Positions 62,027-64,000 of a DNA stretch of 64,000 nucleotides are shown here, piece after piece. Position 1 is the stretch's first letter. Each line of letters opens with the position of its first letter. Location of the stretch: the NCBI GenBank assembly GCA_013140495.1, contig JABFSR010000012.1, forward strand, positions 1 through 64,000, in the 5' to 3' direction. The notes under the pieces are model-generated. The model was not told the origin of the DNA, did no database searches, and worked only from the letters and a program-made list of their open reading frames with translations. This DNA comes from Verrucomicrobiota bacterium (GTDB lineage Bacteria; Verrucomicrobiota; Verrucomicrobiia; Limisphaerales; JADLHS01). A program made the translations under genes and the position numbers.

Positions 62027-62057
62027 GGCGCGGCTGTTTCCAGCCGCGCCTTTCTCC
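62027..62057. terminator. Bidirectional rho-independent terminator
   Basis: GGCGCGGCTG-TTTC-CAGCCGCGCC is a perfect 10-bp stem with a 4-nt loop, followed by TTTCTCC on the plus strand and TTTTGTTTT on the minus strand. It sits between two convergent genes (61991 and 62087). Confidence 0.88.
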
Positions 62058-62086
62058 ATTCCAACAACCCAGACTCAACAACCAAA

Positions 62087-62566
62087 TCATTTATTAGGGA
62101 CCGGCCAGGAAACCCTTTCAACATTCAACTGCGCCCCCAATGGCAGTTTATCGAAAAGTGAATTGCCAGGGGCAATCTGACCGGGCGCAAAAGGATTCGT
62201 GCTGTTTGCAAAGAGCGTGACCGCTGGAGCCAGCGAGCCGCCACCTGCAGCCAGAACAGGTCCGGCCAGCGGGGATTGAGCAAACGCAGTATCTTTAGGA
62301 CCGTCACTCCGTTCGGCATAAATCACACCAGCCACCAGCAACCCGCAGGCGGCAATAGTGGCAAGTCCCGTATAGGCCGGACGGGCATTAAAGTTTTCCC
62401 AGATCCGCTCGATCCAGTTCAATCGAGATTGGCCCGCATTGCCGGACTGGATGCGTTGAATGACTTGCGACGAAAAGTCATTGAAGTATCGGGGGTGCGG
62501 TTGCTCGTGTTGTTTCAGCTTCAACAACCGGCCCAGCTTCTCGAAGTCTTGCTGTTCTGCACTCAT
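62087..62566 (-). CDS. Putative anti-sigma factor
   Basis: 159 aa from the ATG at 62566. The cytoplasmic N-terminus (E-K-L-G-R-L-L-K-L-K-Q-H-E, P-R-Y-F-N-D-F) is followed by one membrane helix (about residues 70-88, T-I-A-A-C-G-L-L-V-A-G-V-I-Y) and an extracytoplasmic Ala/Pro-rich tail. No zinc-binding H-x3-C-x2-C is seen. Placement 41 bp after an ECF sigma gene makes an anti-sigma role likely; that rests on context. Confidence 0.6.
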   Translation of the reverse strand: MSAEQQDFEKLGRLLKLKQHEQPHPRYFNDFSSQVIQRIQSGNAGQSRLNWIERIWENFNARPAYTGLATIAACGLLVAGVIYAERSDGPKDTAFAQSPLAGPVLAAGGGSLAPAVTLFANSTNPFAPGQIAPGNSLFDKLPLGAQLNVERVSWPVPNK

Positions 62567-62607
62567 GGTTACGTCCTGCGTTTGTGTCTTTACGTTTGTT
62601 TGCGAAT

Positions 62608-63258
62608 TTACGACAGATATTCTGCCAGCCAACCCTGCAATTGCTGCCGCGCATAAAACAGCCGCGACCGCACCGTCCCGACATTGCAATCCATTACTTC
62701 CGCGATTTCCTCGTGCGACAAACCCTGCACGTCATGCAATGTAACAACCATTCTGTGGTGTTCTGACAATCGTTGCATGGCTTCGTTCAATTTATTTTGG
62801 AGTTCTTTAAGCCCGGCATCCCGCAACGGGGTTTTGTCCGAAATCAGTGCGATAAGATCGGGATCCTTCTCGGCGCCAAAATCGAGGTCGTTCAGGCTCA
62901 TGTGAACACGATTCTTGCGTTGTTTGAGAAAATTCAGCGTCTTGTTGACCGCAATCCGGTAGAGCCAGGTATAGAAGCTGGAGCCGCCCTTGAAGGTTTT
63001 GATGGCTTGATACGCCTTGATGAAACTTTCCTGGGCAAGATCATGCGCGTCCTCGTGATTCGACGTCATGTGGTAGAGCGTGCCATAGATGCGCTCCTGA
63101 TAGCGGCGGATCAATTCGTCGTATGCCGCGAGATCGCCTGCCTGCGAACGTTTCACGAATGTCATCTCCTCGGCACGATCAATCGGCTGGGACGACCTCG
63201 TCCCCTTTGGAGACGATTCCGCCGCCGCGTCGTCCTGTTCGGGTGTCGGCTCGCTCAT
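62608..63258 (-). CDS. ECF RNA polymerase sigma factor (RpoE/SigW type)
   Basis: 216 aa from the ATG at 63258. Region 2: A-Y-D-E-L-I-R-R-Y-Q-E-R-I-Y, D-A-H-D-L-A-Q-E-S-F-I-K-A-Y and F-Y-T-W-L-Y-R-I-A-V-N. Region 4: H-H-R-M-V-V-T-L-H-D-V-Q-G-L-S-H-E-E-I-A-E-V-M-D-C-N-V-G-T-V-R is a full helix-turn-helix. An acidic Ser/Gln-rich leader precedes it. It lies 13 bp after the polyprenyl synthase gene and probably autoregulates with the following putative anti-sigma gene. Confidence 0.93.
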   Translation of the reverse strand: MSEPTPEQDDAAAESSPKGTRSSQPIDRAEEMTFVKRSQAGDLAAYDELIRRYQERIYGTLYHMTSNHEDAHDLAQESFIKAYQAIKTFKGGSSFYTWLYRIAVNKTLNFLKQRKNRVHMSLNDLDFGAEKDPDLIALISDKTPLRDAGLKELQNKLNEAMQRLSEHHRMVVTLHDVQGLSHEEIAEVMDCNVGTVRSRLFYARQQLQGWLAEYLS

Positions 63259-63271
63259 GTTGGATCGGGGC

Positions 63272-64000
63272 TCACTGTGAGAGTGTCGCTGTCTGCCCCG
63301 CGAGGTAATCGGTGACACCAAAAAGCCCGGACCGACCATCTGATTCAGGCAACGCACGAAGACTTTGACGCGCCTGATCGAGATACTTCTCAATCAAATT
63401 CACGGATGGCTGCAACGTTTCATAACGGGCAAGCAGTTCGTTCACGAACGCAAAGGCCCCCGGCTGCCAGTCATTGATGGAGTCCTCCAACCGCACACGC
63501 TCCAAAGGCGTCGCCCTTTCCCATCCCAGCAGGACAGGGTAGGTCAGTTTGCCCTTGGCGAGGTCCGTGCCGAGAGACTTGCCAGCCGCCACTTCGGTTC
63601 CGAACAAATCCACGCAATCGTCGTAAATCTGGTAGGCAGTGCCGAACGCGAGCCCGAACTGTCTGAGCGTGGCACGATGTGCCGTCGAAGCATTGCCCAG
63701 AACCGCCGCCATGTCGCACGACAGCGAGAACAATTCCGCCGTTTTCATTTCCAACACCCGCAGGTAGTCGTGCCGCGATTTCTCGAAGTTCCTGCGATTG
63801 TGCGTCTGGAGGATTTCACCGGAACAAACGGTGTTGGTGGACGTGGCAACAGCGCGGCAGATTTCAGTCGTGGGAAAGCTTGAGGCCAGCTTCAACGCAT
63901 GGGCAAAGAGACAGTCGCCGAACAGCACGGCGATTTCATTTCCCCAGCTTGCAGCCAGAGTCAGCTTGCCGCGACGTATCTCCGCCTCATCCATCACATC
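63272..64000 (-). CDS. Polyprenyl (trans-isoprenyl) diphosphate synthase, 5' truncated
   Basis: The frame is open at the right edge. The visible part begins D-V-M-D-E-A, the end of the first Asp-rich motif (usually D-D-V-M-D), and includes N-R-R-N-F, K-T-A-E-L-F, the second motif Y-D-D-C-V-D and G-K-S-L-G-T-D-L-A-K-G-K-L-T. It extends isoprenyl diphosphates, probably to a quinone side chain or undecaprenyl-type precursor. It appears to be in the operon with the ECF sigma gene. Confidence 0.9.
   Translation of the reverse strand, partial: DVMDEAEIRRGKLTLAASWGNEIAVLFGDCLFAHALKLASSFPTTEICRAVATSTNTVCSGEILQTHNRRNFEKSRHDYLRVLEMKTAELFSLSCDMAAVLGNASTAHRATLRQFGLAFGTAYQIYDDCVDLFGTEVAAGKSLGTDLAKGKLTYPVLLGWERATPLERVRLEDSINDWQPGAFAFVNELLARYETLQPSVNLIEKYLDQARQSLRALPESDGRSGLFGVTDYLAGQTATLSQ

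Overview
The window reads as a chromosomal segment of a Verrucomicrobiota bacterium, most likely the Pedosphaera/Limisphaerales (subdivision 3) side. This is inferred from family content. Evidence includes four Planctomycete-type cytochrome c/DUF1549/DUF1553 (PSD1) proteins with four DUF1501 partners, H-X9-DG pseudopilins, a PEP-CTERM protein, ECF sigma factors with long C-terminal extensions, and a CPXCG zinc-ribbon protein. GC is moderate to high and coding density is high.

Layout. 1-5.6 kb is the end of a type II secretion/type IV pilus-like operon (GspL/PilM-N, GspM/PilO, GspC-like, secretin GspD). 5.6-11.5 kb is housekeeping: tRNA-Thr, TMEM14-like and CPXCG proteins, purine nucleoside phosphorylase with cytidine deaminase, a LysR regulator with hemB, an FHA protein and carA. 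11.6-19.2 kb holds secreted or anchored proteins of poorly known role: an NGN-repeat propeller, a 728-aa unknown, a HAF-repeat PEP-CTERM protein, a metallophosphoesterase, a lipoprotein and a pseudopilin. 19.2-43.4 kb is dominated by minus-strand PSD1/DUF1501 genes, interrupted by a ceramidase-like gene, a second pseudopilin, a duplicated beta-helix protein and a small four-helix-bundle cassette. 43.4-50.3 kb carries an SGNH/MBOAT O-acylation pair, a formylglycine-enzyme-like lipoprotein, a TolB-like propeller and a Tat-exported Gfo/Idh/MocA oxidoreductase. 50.4-53.7 kb has two tandem paralogous ECF sigma factors with membrane and coiled-coil tails. 54.1-58.3 kb is the most unusual locus. 58.5-64 kb returns to ordinary genes: purD, an SDR, a CvpA-like protein, an ECF sigma/anti-sigma pair and a polyprenyl synthase.

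The standout is 54099-58348. A secreted collagen-like protein gene ends in an ATGA overlap with a gene whose product carries a signal peptide followed by a ubiquitin domain. Over the 76 positions of human ubiquitin only six differ (positions 9, 16, 22, 28, 75, 76). All seven ubiquitin lysines and the Leu8/Ile44/His68/Val70 patch are kept, but the terminal Gly-Gly is Thr-Thr and runs into about 450 residues of bacterial cadherin/Ig-like surface modules. The predicted signal-peptidase site lies directly before ubiquitin Met1. The inference is an exported, non-conjugatable ubiquitin mimic, probably of eukaryotic origin, co-expressed with a collagen-like surface protein.

Non-coding structure includes several families of palindromic interspersed repeats (near 12.7, 35.1, 38.1 and 51.9 kb), twin 17-bp palindromes exactly 20 bp apart upstream of a pseudopilin gene, a likely bidirectional terminator at 62.03 kb and a possible aspS remnant at 51.8 kb.
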